From Blasia pusilla (lineage: Eukaryota > Marchantiophyta > Marchantiopsida > Blasiales): a DNA stretch of 64,000 nt. The notes beneath the pieces were generated by a model. It was not told where the DNA came from and ran no database searches. It saw only the letters and a list, made by a program, of their open reading frames with translations. Positions 10,930 through 23,749 of this stretch are shown here, piece by piece; the first letter of the stretch is position 1, and every line of letters starts with the position of its first letter. Made by a program: the position numbers and the translations under genes. The stretch lies in the NCBI GenBank assembly GCA_050084515.1, contig CM114271.1, positions 5,084,001 to 5,148,000 on the forward strand, in the 5' to 3' direction.

Positions 10930-13900
10930 TGCCATTTAAGCACAAGCTCTTCATCCCTCTCACCATACCAATCATCTCCAATTGCATCTCGATGATTCGA
11001 GTATGGGTCATGATTCGTCCCATCTAAATCATGATTGAATTTCCTATGTCGATGTACCCTTATAAATTATACTTGTGCAACAATTGCTATCTTCTTCGTG
11101 ATGTTTTTAGACTCCATCAACTAATTAATTTGGTAGTTGGTGATTACAAATGGCAGTAAAGGAATTACCAAATAAGTAACATCTAAAATATGTGAGAGCC
11201 CACCATCTAGCTAAATAGTCATTTGCATCCTTGTACAAGTTCTACTTTGCTCTTTAGCGTTATTTGAGCGGCTAACATAATCTGATACAAACTCTCTTAT
11301 CTTTATCATTATACAGAGTGAGGATTTCTCCAAGCCCTAATATACTTCAATATGGGTATAGCTAGAAAGGATGTCTCCCAATTGGACTACTTGGGGATAA
11401 GTTGGGACATAGATATGTCCTTGAGCAATTGGAATGCTCTCTCTTACTCATTCTTCCAGTTCCACGTATGATCCAACTTTGTTAACAACATAAGGGGCTT
11501 TGCAATTGTGATGAATCCCTGAATATACCATTGATAGAAGTTTTCCAATCCCATAAATATACAAATTTGACTCATATCCATTGAGCATAGAGTGTGTGAG
11601 ATGGCCCCTACCTTTATCTGCTATATATCAAGTCCTCTTAGGTATATCATGTGATCCAAGTAGTCAATCTAATCATAGAAGAACTTGCATTTTTCTATAC
11701 GTAGTTGCGACACATATAATTGCAATACTCGAATCACCACTATGAGGTGTTGCTCCTACATACTCTCAACCATGGTGTTGAAGACTATGACATCATTACT
11801 TTTAACATCTAGAAAAATCCAAACCTTCAAAGATGTATCTATGACTCTATGAAACTTTGGTAGGGCATTTTTAAATCCAAGATCTAGAAGAACCACCATT
11901 GGTAGAAATAATACTCATACCTAAATCATGGGGTAAATGTATAAAAAAAGCACTCTTGTGACTCCTTATGACCTAATGTATTCAGCGCCACTACTCTCTT
12001 GTCAATTTGGGTTCAACCTTTAACTCCCAAGTCTCTATTGTGGTTACGGTAGGACTCTCCAATATTGGGGTTGATTAGTATTGTGAAACTTTTGAGTAAT
12101 AATGATACTCAAAAACTCACCTCTAACTAACTTAAATGTCTCTAGTCTTGGCGCTCCTCGGTGATCAAGATTATCCTCTGTGCTAAGTACAATGATTGCC
12201 ATCTCTCAATGTAGTTAGATCACATCCCAAGAAGCCCATAGGTGTCTATCATGAGCTCCTTTGGTTTATGAATATCCTCTAGCTTCACCCACCTAATCAT
12301 TGCATATATCACCTTGATAGGCAAGGGTCTCAGAAGTGCCTGAGATGAGATCCATCTGGATTGTGTTCGACGTTGCTTAACCACTTCGAAATTGATAATC
12401 CGCGTCAAGTAGTTCAAGTCCACTTCTTGACCCAAAATATGACATTTGTATGCTTATGAAAATTATGGCATTGTCATCATACCTATGGGAAATCCCATCA
12501 TGCACTCTTGTTGGTTGTATAGAGCGCCAACACATAAAAAATGCCTTCTTATCAACATTGGACTTCACAAACTATTGTGCTTGATCATCTGGATCCAAAA
12601 TCAAGCCGGGGCTACCCTCCTTGTAAGCATAAGAGGCAAGGAAAGTCACCAACATGGGTAGTGTTGCATGTGGCATATCTATCCTATTGACTATTATCAA
12701 CAACCATTGATCCTCATATTGCAATGCTTGCGATTGACATCCATAAACAAAAATAGAATCCTCCAACAATCATGACACTCTTGGATATACCCTCTTTGAA
12801 ACCTCATGTGGCAGCAAGTTCATCCATCATATGCATATATAATGTGCTAACTAACATTGGTTGTATCCCAAAATAATCCAGGTTTGATATATATGCAAAC
12901 TCGATGTACACTCCTTACCACCTGTGCCAAAGAGTTGTTTGACAATAATACGCTATTGAGATTGTATGTTAGGGAATGAGATTGATGCTCATACAAATGT
13001 CACAAAATGCGCATCATTTCCCAAAAAAACATGGCTTTGGGGTCTCCCAAGCCACTTCTGCATCCAACACTCAAGTAACCCCGACATGGACAACGTGCAA
13101 TCATGAAATAGGCAATACCAATCTGGTATAGATCTTCCACCCCCGATAGAGAGATACCCTTTGGCAAAGAAATCTAATAAGCGCATATTGTTTTCATTGA
13201 TAATGGATTTACAAAATGTGGCTTCTATTGAGCTACAAGTTGAATTCAGACTCATCTTGCTCCACATATAAGCACTAATGTACGTGAAGACTTGCGTGTA
13301 TCATTGTAGCCAAACTAGAGATTATCCCTCTAAAAAGATCCAACGCTCTTACACGCTTCTTTGAAATTTTCCATATAATTAGTGTGCTTTCCAAAGGTAA
13401 CAATGTAGCACTTCCAACCACCTTGAGCTCCTTTGATCCGTTTGGACTTGGTGCAATGGTCTCACTCATTCTAGGTTGTATGCACAAGCTTAATTTCTGA
13501 CACTTCGTTAGAGCAACCTCTCCTCCATAAACATATGCGGTCATCATGACACAAGGGATAATCACTAGTTTAGGTTACCATAGGTATATTATACATAGGG
13601 GTATCCTTCTCATAAACATGCAACTAAATCAAAACCCCTATTTAGATGATGGCGGTGTCGAATATCAATAATGTTTCCATGTCTTGTGGTTGTTGTTCTC
13701 ACACACCGTACATAAACTTTATTGGAAATAAAATAACCACTCCATTATCAGACGACCATCTTGGCCCATAGGATCGAAGCTATCATCTCCAAGTTATTTA
13801 GGGTGAACCCCATTGAGTATAACATTACTCCACCAACAAAGATAACATTACTCCACCAACGAAGATATCGTCACTATTGTCTTGGCCCACAACACTGACT

Positions 13901-14215
13901 CATCTGTGGGATGCTTTAGTCTAAACCATATCAATATCTCATGTTGCCCAAAATCAACTCAAGTTAGGCCCAAACATATAAAACTTGCCTTCCCTACTAT
14001 GAAGGGTTGCAGTCTTGAACCCAAGAAGATACATTGCAATAAACAAATTTGAGCTTATGGCCTAACCAAATGAAGTATGTCACCTTTGTCATATCATTTA
14101 TCATCGAGCAAGAGTATGTAGCATGCCTCGATAGGGAAGCTATGTATGTAGTTAGGTGTTGAGGGTCAAGGAGTGACGAATTGATCTTCCTTGGTAAGCT
14201 CCGTGCAAATGTCAT
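10930..14215 (-). mobile_element. Decayed Ty3/gypsy pol with methyltransferase domain (old copy)
   Basis: Minus-strand translation aligns from end to end with the pol of the 35.8-46.2 kb element. The protease-side segment is near 14.2-14.0 kb, methyltransferase motif I near 13.34, motif IV near 13.09, the C-terminal methyltransferase motifs near 12.5-12.4, RT/RNase H linker segments (IEKCKFFYD, ERAFQLLKD) near 11.65-11.4 and the RNase H segment (YFRCYLFGNSFTAI) near 11.2 kb. Stops and frameshifts are dense. Gag, integrase and terminal repeats are not visible. The relationship is of the same family but much older than the 36-46 kb copy. Confidence 0.8.
12380..13345 (-). pseudogene. DNMT3-like cytosine-5 methyltransferase domain, decayed
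   Basis: Reading the minus strand in order: SETIAPSPNGS and GSATLLPLES, then motif I as RALDLFRGI at about 13352-13326. Motif IV is CPCRGYLSV with the catalytic-loop PC kept (about 13100). MFFWEMMRIL follows, then VNRIDMPHATLPM and MMGFPIGM (about 12495). The domain ends with LGQEVDLNYLTRI (about 12435-12395). Each block matches the better copy at 40.83-41.83 kb. Stops and frameshifts make it inactive. It shows that the domain already belonged to the family before these copies diverged. Confidence 0.8.
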
Positions 14216-17200
14216 CCTTTAGAAGCTTTGTTGGAAGTTCTTGATTTGTTATGGACCTATTGTACAAGTTGAGGTGACATGTATGTATATTTCAACTTCT
14301 TCAAGCCTTGGGAGCCTTGAGAGGGGTATATCCCGATGGAAGGCTTGAATATGTTCATCTCCCCTTAATTAAGCCTTCAAAGCATTAGTTAGGGCAATAT
14401 GGTGCTTACATATATTAGACCTAGATTCCTTCATGTTGAGGGTGGGTTTGGCTCCACTTTTCCTTATTGTTTTTTTTAAGTGGTGTGTTTCACATCTCAT
14501 TTTCAATGTGGAGAGATCCATGCAATCATTGCAACGTCCTGCAATTATATGTTGTTTGCAAATCTCCCTAGCCACGAGATTGTTGTAAACTACCTTGCAA
14601 TTGTGAGTTGCAATACAATCGCAAAAAGTGACCCATATATCAGTCACAATCAATTTTCAAACCACAATTGTAAACCAAAAATGATGGACGTACACCCCCC
14701 TTCCACCCTCTTGTCCCTCAGTTATGACTTCTCACCCCATGATTAAGCCTTCTCTCTACTAGAGTTCTTCCCTCTTGATTTGACAAAGCCCTTACCATTC
14801 TATTTTTCTTTTCTTTTCTTTTCCTTCCATGGATGAAGGGAGAGACCCCTTCTAAAGTGGTTTCAAGAACCCATTGGAGGAGGATACATTTTTTTGGAGG
14901 AATAGTTAAGATGGGTGTTACTCGGACTGAGACTTCAAGGAGTGACCTCGATAAGATGTTGGATAGATGGTGGCACGTGCTATCCACAAATGCATGTTTG
15001 GACACTCATCCGAATGAGTTCCATTTTCACTATCTTTCCAGTGTTCCCATCAAAAATGTTTATCTACACGGGGATAAAGTGGCAAGGATGGGTGGCGGTG
15101 AGAGAGTACATGGTACAAATGTTCTTGTTGAGGCGATCGCAACACGTTTTATGGAGTAGTTGTATGCAAGATGTGGGGACGTGAGGACTCTCATGTTGAA
15201 GAGTTAAGGGACCCCATCTATAGATGAGGCAAAGAAGTTGCTTCACCTTGTTTGTAAAAAAATGTGTGAGAAACACATACCTATGGTAAACCTTTGGAGT
15301 GAAATGACCCAACCATGCATATCGTCATAGGATCCAAAACTTCAGTACATCCACGTTTCAAATGGCGCTCACATCTCTATGTAAATGATGGGCAAAATGA
15401 TGAATAGGTTAATCTCAAATTGCTGACACATAGTGATGTTGGTGGGGAGGAGGGCATTGAGGTCGACTCTTAAGAGAGTAGAGACAAGGGAGACATGGGT
15501 GTTGGAGATGCAAGCACCCAAAAATTGTGATATTCCTTTGTGGGCTGTAATTTTGCAGCGTGAGTCAACCCTTGTCAAAGATCCGCACAATTTGAGGGTT
15601 GATAAGAAGTAGATGGTGGAGGTGCAACATTCATCTCTCAAGTGTAATCAAGTCAAATGGGACATATTATTTTGGCTTGGACAGAGGAGATGCATTTTTC
15701 TATGCATTGTAATTAAGTATTCCTTATAGTATTTTCATATTATTTCAGAATACCAATGCAAGATAGACTTAGTTAGTGGAATTATATGCAATAAAAAATT
15801 CCTCATGTTGATGGGGAAAGCCCTCATGTAGACCTTTGGTTGGATCCAATTGTGGAATCCAACCCTTTTGGATGATGATGCCCCCTACAAGGAGGAGGAG
15901 GAGGAGAAGGAGGAGGAGCGGACGGGAGATGACAATATGCTTGAGAGGCACCTTATGGAGCAATTGGCTACCCTCAAATCGAGTAGGTCCTCTCGAGCAA
16001 CGTGCCCAACGGGGCTTTAGGGTATGTCTGTAATAGATACCAAAAAAATAGCTATTTTATTTAGTGGGGATCCTACTCGTGGGTAGTCGCGATTCTTGTT
16101 GCATATTATTGTATACTTTGGAAATATTTTTTTATATAAATGGAAATTTGCAAATTTTGCAAATTTTCAAATGTGGATATGAAATGTGACTTGTATTTTA
16201 TAAAATAAATAATATTATTAAAAAAGTTATACTATTAAAAATGAATTCATGGCTTCTATGCAATTGCTATGTGAGTGATAGTCGTATATCAATCACAAAT
16301 TTATGACTATATTAAGAGTACTTGATTGGTTTCATATGGCTTACTCACGGTTGTCATGCTACTTGTCATGAGTGTTTTGCAACTATTTTGCGACTTGTGA
16401 ATATAATAGAAAAAAATTGTAGAGCCGTGATGTAATTGCAAAGTTTGTTAAGTATTGCAAGAGTGCAAGTGTCTTGCGACTATAGTAAGAACGTAGAGCT
16501 AATGTTGTGTGGGAGAGGAGGCACTTTGTGATGAAGATTGTAGACACAAGCGTCAATCTAGGTTGGAGTAAAACAGAAGAAGATTGGTGAGCACATCTTC
16601 TTGCAGATAGGGATCGAGGATGATGCGTATCTCGTAGGATGGGGCCAATTATACCATATGGGAATCATTGAAGAGAGTTGAGGGAGATTTAGACTAAGAT
16701 TTTGGGATGATGTTGAAGAGAGTTCAATGTAATTTAGAGTTAGAGTTGATATTGAAAATTTTGTAACTCGACAACCAATACTTATAGTGTAGTTGTCTCT
16801 ACAACGATGGGCTTCTTCTTCTTGTATGTCTTGAGATCGATATACACTCTCCCCAAGTTAACACCTTGTTGGGAATAAAATGTTGTTAATGTCTAGGTCC
16901 ATCCCTTTGAAACTCTCTTATAATGTTTTTGCAATTCCAAGGTAAAGCCATGGAATCCATCCATATCCCTCAAAATGCAGGATCGTATTTTCCCTAATGG
17001 CAGTTGGAAAAATCACTCTAGTTATGCCTTTCTTATAGCTATGTTAAAGTCATTCTTAGAATTGACCCTTTGCCTCTTGGCACTATCGCTCAACTCCGCT
17101 CGATTATCTACTACCCCTTAAGTCTCAACCCCACTAAATACATCACTCGAAAGAGAAAGATAGGAAGATTTTATACACAAATAACAAAAGAAAAATGGAA
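14216..17200. other. Intergenic DNA, unassigned frames
   Basis: No domain recognised. A 108-codon frame at 14833-15159 (+) is the best candidate (TTG-free start at ATG 14833, ordinary composition), but it resembles no family I know and is overlapped by an equally long frame at 14915-15184. A GAG-repeat of about 25 bp lies near 15888-15915. Confidence 0.4.
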
Positions 17201-17219
17201 CTAGGTATGTCCACTAGAA

Positions 17220-18060
17220 GAAATCATGAGTTATATGACTAGATTGAGTCATATATTATGGTAAACGACGAAGTATGACTCATTACCATTAGAGTCATAT
17301 AAACCAAGTCATTTAGATGTAATGACACTAAGATTATCGATACATTATATGACTTGAGTCATGAGGTAATGAATTATTTATGTATGACTGATGAGTCAAT
17401 ACATATATTGACACGTTGGCATCTTGAATGGCAATATGACTTCCATGTAGGACACTCCTAGCTTGACACGTGTAATGGCTAAGTCATAAAGGCCCATACC
17501 ATGATGACTAGGATGTCGATAAATAAATAATTGACCTAAACGTGTCTCCATACATATTTGACATGTGGATTAATTGCCTCATTTATATATTCCATGTCAC
17601 ATGATGACGAGGATTTTCACGGACAAACCACAAATGGCCACGTGGAGTTTTTCAAATTACTATGTGACACATGGAGGAAATTATAGAGCCATATGTGCAG
17701 ATGAGGAATTCCTTCAAATGTGTACTTTTCTAACACATATCCCTTGTTGTATAGTTGGTAAGTTGTAAAGTCATACGTATAATTCTTGTTAGTCATATAT
17801 ATAACTTTGTCAATCATATGCATGACTCTGGTAGTTACATGTATAACTTTTTCAGTCATATGCATGACTGTGGTTGTCATATGTATTACTTTGTCAGTCA
17901 TTTCCATGACTCTGGTAGGCATGGATATGAATATGACTAGAGTAATTTAATATGACTTTTTCAGTCACATGTTTATATATATCATGGTGGGGAGTCATAT
18001 GTGTGGTTATAAATTTTTTAATTGAAAACTACATGCATAAGATGTTTGACTTTCATAGTC
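17220..18060. repeat. AGTCAT/ATGACT palindromic motif cluster
   Basis: The hexamers AGTCAT and ATGACT recur many times across 840 bp, often as near-palindromes such as AGTCATATGCATGACT at about 17840-17870. The segment 17755-17935 is a degenerate tandem array with a period close to 27-54 bp alternating CAGTCAT and CATGACT. It has no coding potential. It could be the remains of a MITE with palindromic subterminal repeats. Confidence 0.65.
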
Positions 18061-18078
18061 ATGAGAATAACTCAAATG

Positions 18079-19764
18079 TGTCGTGCGCATACACATCGCT
18101 ACACATCATACATGGTTGTCACCAAACACACACACAAACACGTACAATCCCATGTTAACTCATGGCATCCAAACAACGAGACAAGAAGTACCAAAATATC
18201 TCGAATTAAAGTAAGATCCGATCTCTCTCTACACAATCTCACACCATAGCTCTCAAAGGTGTGCACTCTCTCTCATGTCAAACCAAACCCACTCTCCTAA
18301 TGAGAGGCTTGGGTTACACTCACAAGGCAAGCGACCATAGCTCTGCCCCCTCATGCCAAGAGGTTCAATAAAGAGAGAATGAGCTCTCAAGCTCTCTGTC
18401 TGCGCATACATATCGCTACACAACATACATCGCTGGTCACATCTACACCACACAACATTGATCTTCCCCACACATGTACAAAAATCAACTCATACATATA
18501 CATGGAGATCACAAAAAAAAAGAGTAGTAAATACGGCACACCCGGCCTAAAACTCCACTCCTCAATCTACATCGACATATCGAGCCTCGTCCACCTTGTG
18601 CTATCAAGGAATCCGGACGCTAGCACCCTAGTCCTATCTCACACACATACAAGGGAGGTGCTCCAACGGCCCAACATGAGAAAGATGGCTTAGGAAAGCC
18701 ATCTTCCTCTCTTATATAGGGTTGGGAAGAGCCAAAAGGCTCTTCCCCTAAAAATAGCCCTCCCCTTGGTAACCTGCACGCACAAGTTACCAGGGGCGGG
18801 TGACCTGGTCAACAAGTCACCCGGCTGTAAAAGACCTCAACATGAAAGTTGACAGAAACGACGTTCTTGACACAATCAACCTATCCTCAACCTCATCCGA
18901 CACCGTGGGACAAAGTTACACTCAAGATAGTCCGCTGGCTCCTACGCCCTATCCACGATAGATCTCGGCTTATCGGCTACTCAGATGTGACATCTCTCTC
19001 CTTGGGATATATATACCCCTCCCCTCTCCCAAGCTCTCTCAATGGCAACCTATTCTCCCAAGTCACCTCCTTGGCTCTTCACATGATGTAGGAGGTCAAG
19101 GGTCACTTACCAAAAATAGAAAGACGATCATATACTCAAAATGGTACTTACCTAAAATAATAAGTTTCTCAATATGGCTCCAAATGAGCCAAAACGAATG
19201 GGAAACCTGCTCTCTCAGGTTTCCCGGGGCCTCAGCAGGTCATCCTTGACCTCCTAGCATGTCCTCCACTACTCTTGAAGACGCTCTACTAGATCTCACC
19301 GATCTATCCTAAAGGACGTGACAACTGTCGTGCGCATACACATCGCTACACAACATACATCGTTGTCACTGAACACACACACAAACACGCACAATCCCAT
19401 GCTAACTCATGGCATCCAAACAACGAGACAAGAAGTACCAAAATATCTCCAATCGGCCCTCTACCTGGTGGTTAGGTCCCTCTAACTCCAGATAGCCATC
19501 TATCCCTACCTACCATGACATATATCTCTCAGACTCTAAGAGCAAGAAGGCCGGGTGCTCGTGTGGCTCCATCGTTAGTCGCCTTCTTTTCATCCATGTC
19601 AGAGAAAAAGTCGGGATCGAATCCTCAATATGGCTCGAAATGAGCCAAAACGAAGGGAAACCTGCTCTCTCAGGTTTCCCGGGGCCTCAATAGGTCATCC
19701 TGTCCTCCACTACTCTTGAAGACGCTCTATTAGATCTGACCGATCTATCCTAAAGGACGTGACA
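18079..19764 (-). mobile_element. Internally deleted gypsy derivative, subfamily I (A-int-B-A-B)
   Basis: On the minus strand it reads: the first ~190 bp of block A (from TGTCACGTCC at 19764), about 160 bp of the 3' end of the internal region, block B1, a 2-bp spacer, block A2 from TGTCACGTCC at 19323, and block B2 ending GCGCACGACA at 18079. A 4-bp direct repeat AATG flanks it exactly (18075-18078, 19765-19768), so the whole composite inserted as one unit. Block A2 is interrupted by a nested element at 18397-18992. There is no coding capacity. Confidence 0.8.
18397..18992 (-). mobile_element. Nested solo terminal repeat, subfamily II
   Basis: A 596-bp block begins TGTCACATCTGAG on the minus strand and ends GCGCAGACA. 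It is inserted in block A2 of the surrounding element. Flanks are TCTC on each side (18393-18396, 18993-18996), a 4-bp target duplication, although the surrounding CT-rich sequence makes it less certain. A related copy lies at 47270-48592. Confidence 0.75.
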
Positions 19765-19768
19765 AATG

Positions 19769-20600
19769 GTACAATACATGACTTGAATAGTGGTTTGAAT
19801 GACTGAAAGTGTTATTAATAGTTTGTTTCTAAAAAATTACATTAGTCAATTTATGCTCCCCGTCCAAATCTTGGGGAATCAATTTTTGGATATGGCTACT
19901 CTGATCAACCTTCAAGAACAATTCATAAACCATAGAAATGTCTTTCCAGAGACAAAAAGAAAATAATTCATAATAATTTCCTCCTCATCAAACATAAGTT
20001 TTAGAACACTCCATAAATCTAAAGTTTGGAAAACATGGACAAAAAGAAAAAGAAAAAAGTTAATTGAATGTAAAACACGCATTAATGAACTACTTTCTTT
20101 AAGTTAAACTCTTACCAAATAATGATAGATCTAACTACAACTCCAAGTGTGTATTGGGAAGGGTTATTATTTGTATTCGACTCCAATAATTATTAATCGT
20201 GGTGGATGGTATCCCTAAGTTTTACTCTTACCATGCGAGGAGCAATTACAACCTCTTTCATATGGAACTTGCCTTGACCGCTCAAACATGAAACTACTCT
20301 TGATCCCAAGGCATTCCAACTAAGCTTTGGCTGCACAAGGTGAACTTTATCTCCCAACTTTAGCTACAAACATGCCAATTCACATAAAAAATTTAGATGG
20401 ATATGAACTCTCTTTCACAAGAATGTAGAATTTGAAACACTCATTGATTGCCTTTGTGAAGGTCCATCCACCAGCTGGAAAATACCATTCCCACCAGGTT
20501 GGGTATTAGAATTAAGATAGCATCCTTGCCGTATGATATTATCTTAATCATACCACCAGGGAGTTGTATAGAATGAGAAAGCAGAGGGAGGTTTAGGGTT
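19769..20600. other. AT-rich intergenic DNA
   Basis: Nothing recognised. Confidence 0.5.
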
Positions 20601-20604
20601 TAGG

Positions 20605-20678
20605 GTCCTATATGGACAAGTCCTTCCATAGGATAAATGTAAGTCCACGGACATGGGCTTTGTCAACATGCAACCTTG
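20605..20678. mobile_element. hAT-like MITE fragment
   Basis: GTCCACGGACATGG followed by TTTGTC and a terminal ATGCAACCTTG matches the right end of the MITE at 71-387. The left end is missing, so it is a truncated copy. Confidence 0.6.
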
Positions 20679-20689
20679 CTTATTTGAAA

Positions 20690-23600
20690 TAAACATTTTT
20701 AGGAAGATTTCATAGTAACTACTTCCAAGTCCATTATATATATATATATGGAAAGTATGGTTTTCCAAGCAAGTCATTTGAACATGACATGGTCATTCCT
20801 TATCTTGGACATGAGGATTTTAGGTAAAATTTCCTATATTCGCTCTCATAGTCACTCCCTTATTAGATTTAAAAGTTGATGGGGAGATTTTAAAGAAATT
20901 ACATCAAAGTCCATAATAGGTTTGGGATATGCTAATATCTTATATACCAGCATGGTGGTTGCATATAATGGCCATAAAATCTCTATGATATCACTCCATA
21001 GATTTCTACGACATGGTGGACATAAAAATTGTCCTTTAAGTTGTTATTTGTAAACTCGGGTCTTTTTCAATGCTCCAATCATTTTTCTTACTCTTTACAA
21101 TAATCTTTCTTTCATCAAGATGTATGCGCTACCCATCTTGCATAGCACCTAGAATCTATTACCGTATTAGACATCTCCATATCAATCCTATATGTCATAT
21201 ACATAGATTTTCCCAAACAAAAGATCTTACTTGGATAAGCGTCATCCCCTTTATTTATGAAATCCAAGTTTCTCTTGATTGATATAGAACTTAATACGCA
21301 TTAGTGCGCTTTGAGTTGCAATCCTCTTGCCCTTGACCATACAATGTACAAAGTGTATGTTAAGGAAGTGTGCACTAGTATGATACCAATATCATGTCAA
21401 ATGATAATAAAATATGATAGTGGAAGCCTAATAGTAGTTGGATTGATCCTTTCAAGATAACCAATGGACATGAAAATCTAAAAGAAGGGGGAATGCACCC
21501 TTGTATGAGCTTGTATCCTTATTGGAGCAAGAGAGGATTTAAAAACCTCCAAATTACTCTCTCTATACAATATAATCGACTACAAAATGTGGGGCAAAAG
21601 ACTTCTCCAAACATTTATAAGATCCTTCCATGGAAGGATGGCACTATAAGGTACTGAATTACCCCACAATTTCAAATAAGATATATTTTACGTGCAAGAA
21701 AGCAATATAACAACATACCAAAAGCAAATTAAGGATTAAGGGTCCATAAAAATTCCCCAGCTTTAAGATACACAACATATAGAATGAAAGTAGGAAAGGT
21801 GTAAACAATTGTTTTATGTTAGAATTTGTTCTTAAAAACTCTCATAATTGAAGTAATAAATTGTCATCCACTTGAAAATAAATAATGGAATTTAGAGTAA
21901 TTAAAATTTGCTATTATAATTACATGATTTAAAATAAAATTTTCATGTCCCTAGTGTGAGTTGAAAATGGAAACGAAATTTTTTTTTTTAAATGATAACA
22001 AGGCATCTTAAATCGAACCCCTATCTTATGAGAAGTTTATGTTATAGATCTCAAGTCCTATCACCTCACTCCCCTACCATGTTTAATTGCTATAGAAAAT
22101 AAATCCATTATAAGGGACCAACTAATTAACTACTATGAAAACTTTCCATGGCATTCTACTTCTCCTCTACAATTTTGTTCTCTTTCACAGACAAGTTCCT
22201 AGCTCCTCTTTTATCCATGGAAACTACGAGCAATGGTTTCATTAATTTTTCTACTCACCAAAGAGAACCATGTCTCCAAATGAAAAAAATAGATGTAAAG
22301 AAAACCTGCCAAAAAATATTCAGAATGTATGATATGAGAAAAATTTATGTCCCATCATGATTGTGTTATTAATATTACTAGCAAATATGTGTGTCACGTA
22401 CGGGTTAAATAATGGGCTAGATAAAGATGGGTAATTTGAATACTCATCATTACCGTGATCCTCCTACTAGAAAGATCCATCCCAATCCCATACTTGAATA
22501 ACCTCCAAAATTGACCCTAACTGAATTAAGCTCTAAAGTCCGCTTTGTGCCCAAATTGACATGTGTCAAGATGTGATTGGTTGAAATTTCCACATGTGAA
22601 GCCTTTGAAAATCAAATGGGCATTTTGCAATAATAATACTTACCCTATGTTCTCCTTAGCGAGCAAGTTTTGAACTCCTCTTTTATTCATAGAATCTATG
22701 TAATTGTTTCATTTATTTATGTATTAAGATGAGAAAATCATGTTTTGGAATGAAAGCATTATACACGAAGGAAACCTACCCCAAAGTCTTCAAAATCTAC
22801 ATACTAATTGGAGGATGCTCCTCTATTTGACACCTGCCATTAGATTTCTAAAAAAATTATTTTTGGTCACAGATATTGGTACGGAGAATGAATTAGGGGA
22901 CGCAAAGATTTTATGAGCTCGTCATGATCTATTTTGACATTGGATAGGGTCTAATCATAAATTTCCAAATACTTTATATTTTTCTATTTTAAAAGAAAGT
23001 ATTCTACATATCAATGTTTTTCCTAAGTTTTGATGGTCGAATTGAGAATTCTTCAAATTTTCCAATTATGACGCTGTAGGAGTGAAAATTTATTACGGAT
23101 CGTTGCGATGCATTGATCCCTATTTAATTTTCCCTTCCCAACTGATTCTAGCGTGATCCCGTGCTATGCAAAAATGACAATCATTTATTAAAAGATTTTT
23201 TTTTGGTTAATTCTGTTATTACACGTTACATCATTGGAGGAAAAAAAATTTGAGATCAAACAATGGAAGAAGGGTTCTTCTTCTTCTTCTACTTAATCTA
23301 TATTATTAAAATAGGTCGGGGTTTCATAATCCTTTCTCTAATTACTACACATTTGCAATTTAGCTTCTTCTCCTCATAACACCACGTGTAATTTATACTA
23401 TAAGATTTGTAATCTACGTGTCCTCCGTGATGACACGTAGATTTTTCAACTCCTTCCCCTTAGGACACGTGTCTAAGGGAATTCGTTTTCGTTGGGTTTG
23501 AACGTTATTCACTCACAAGCACCGATTATTAAATTTTTAAATTAATTAGGATGTTTTCACTAGTAGGAAAAAAATTCGTCCCCTCACGATCGTGTTGTTA

Positions 23601-23740
23601 TTATCGGTAACTCGGTGGGTGGGTATTTTTTACATTCTCTGAACCAGATACTCGTGTAAAATGGTACAGTCGAGGTTCGAGTGTGGCAGTAATTGTAGTG
23701 TTTCAGAACTCGAGGACTTGATAAGTCAGAACACGTATGT
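20690..23740. other. AT-rich intergenic DNA
   Basis: No gene recognised. Possible isolated Helitron-end-like signals near 22380 and 23297 are too weak to call. Confidence 0.4.
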
Positions 23741-23749
23741 GAGACAAGT

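Noticed and set aside
20594-20612. Telomere-like TTTAGGG repeats
   Set aside because: Only about two units, at the edge of a MITE fragment; too short to be an interstitial telomere block.
22376-23310. Possible Helitron ends (CTAG with CCCGTACGTG on minus near 22380; TCTATATTATTA at 23297 on plus)
   Set aside because: The two signals are not in compatible orientation and no partner end was found for either.
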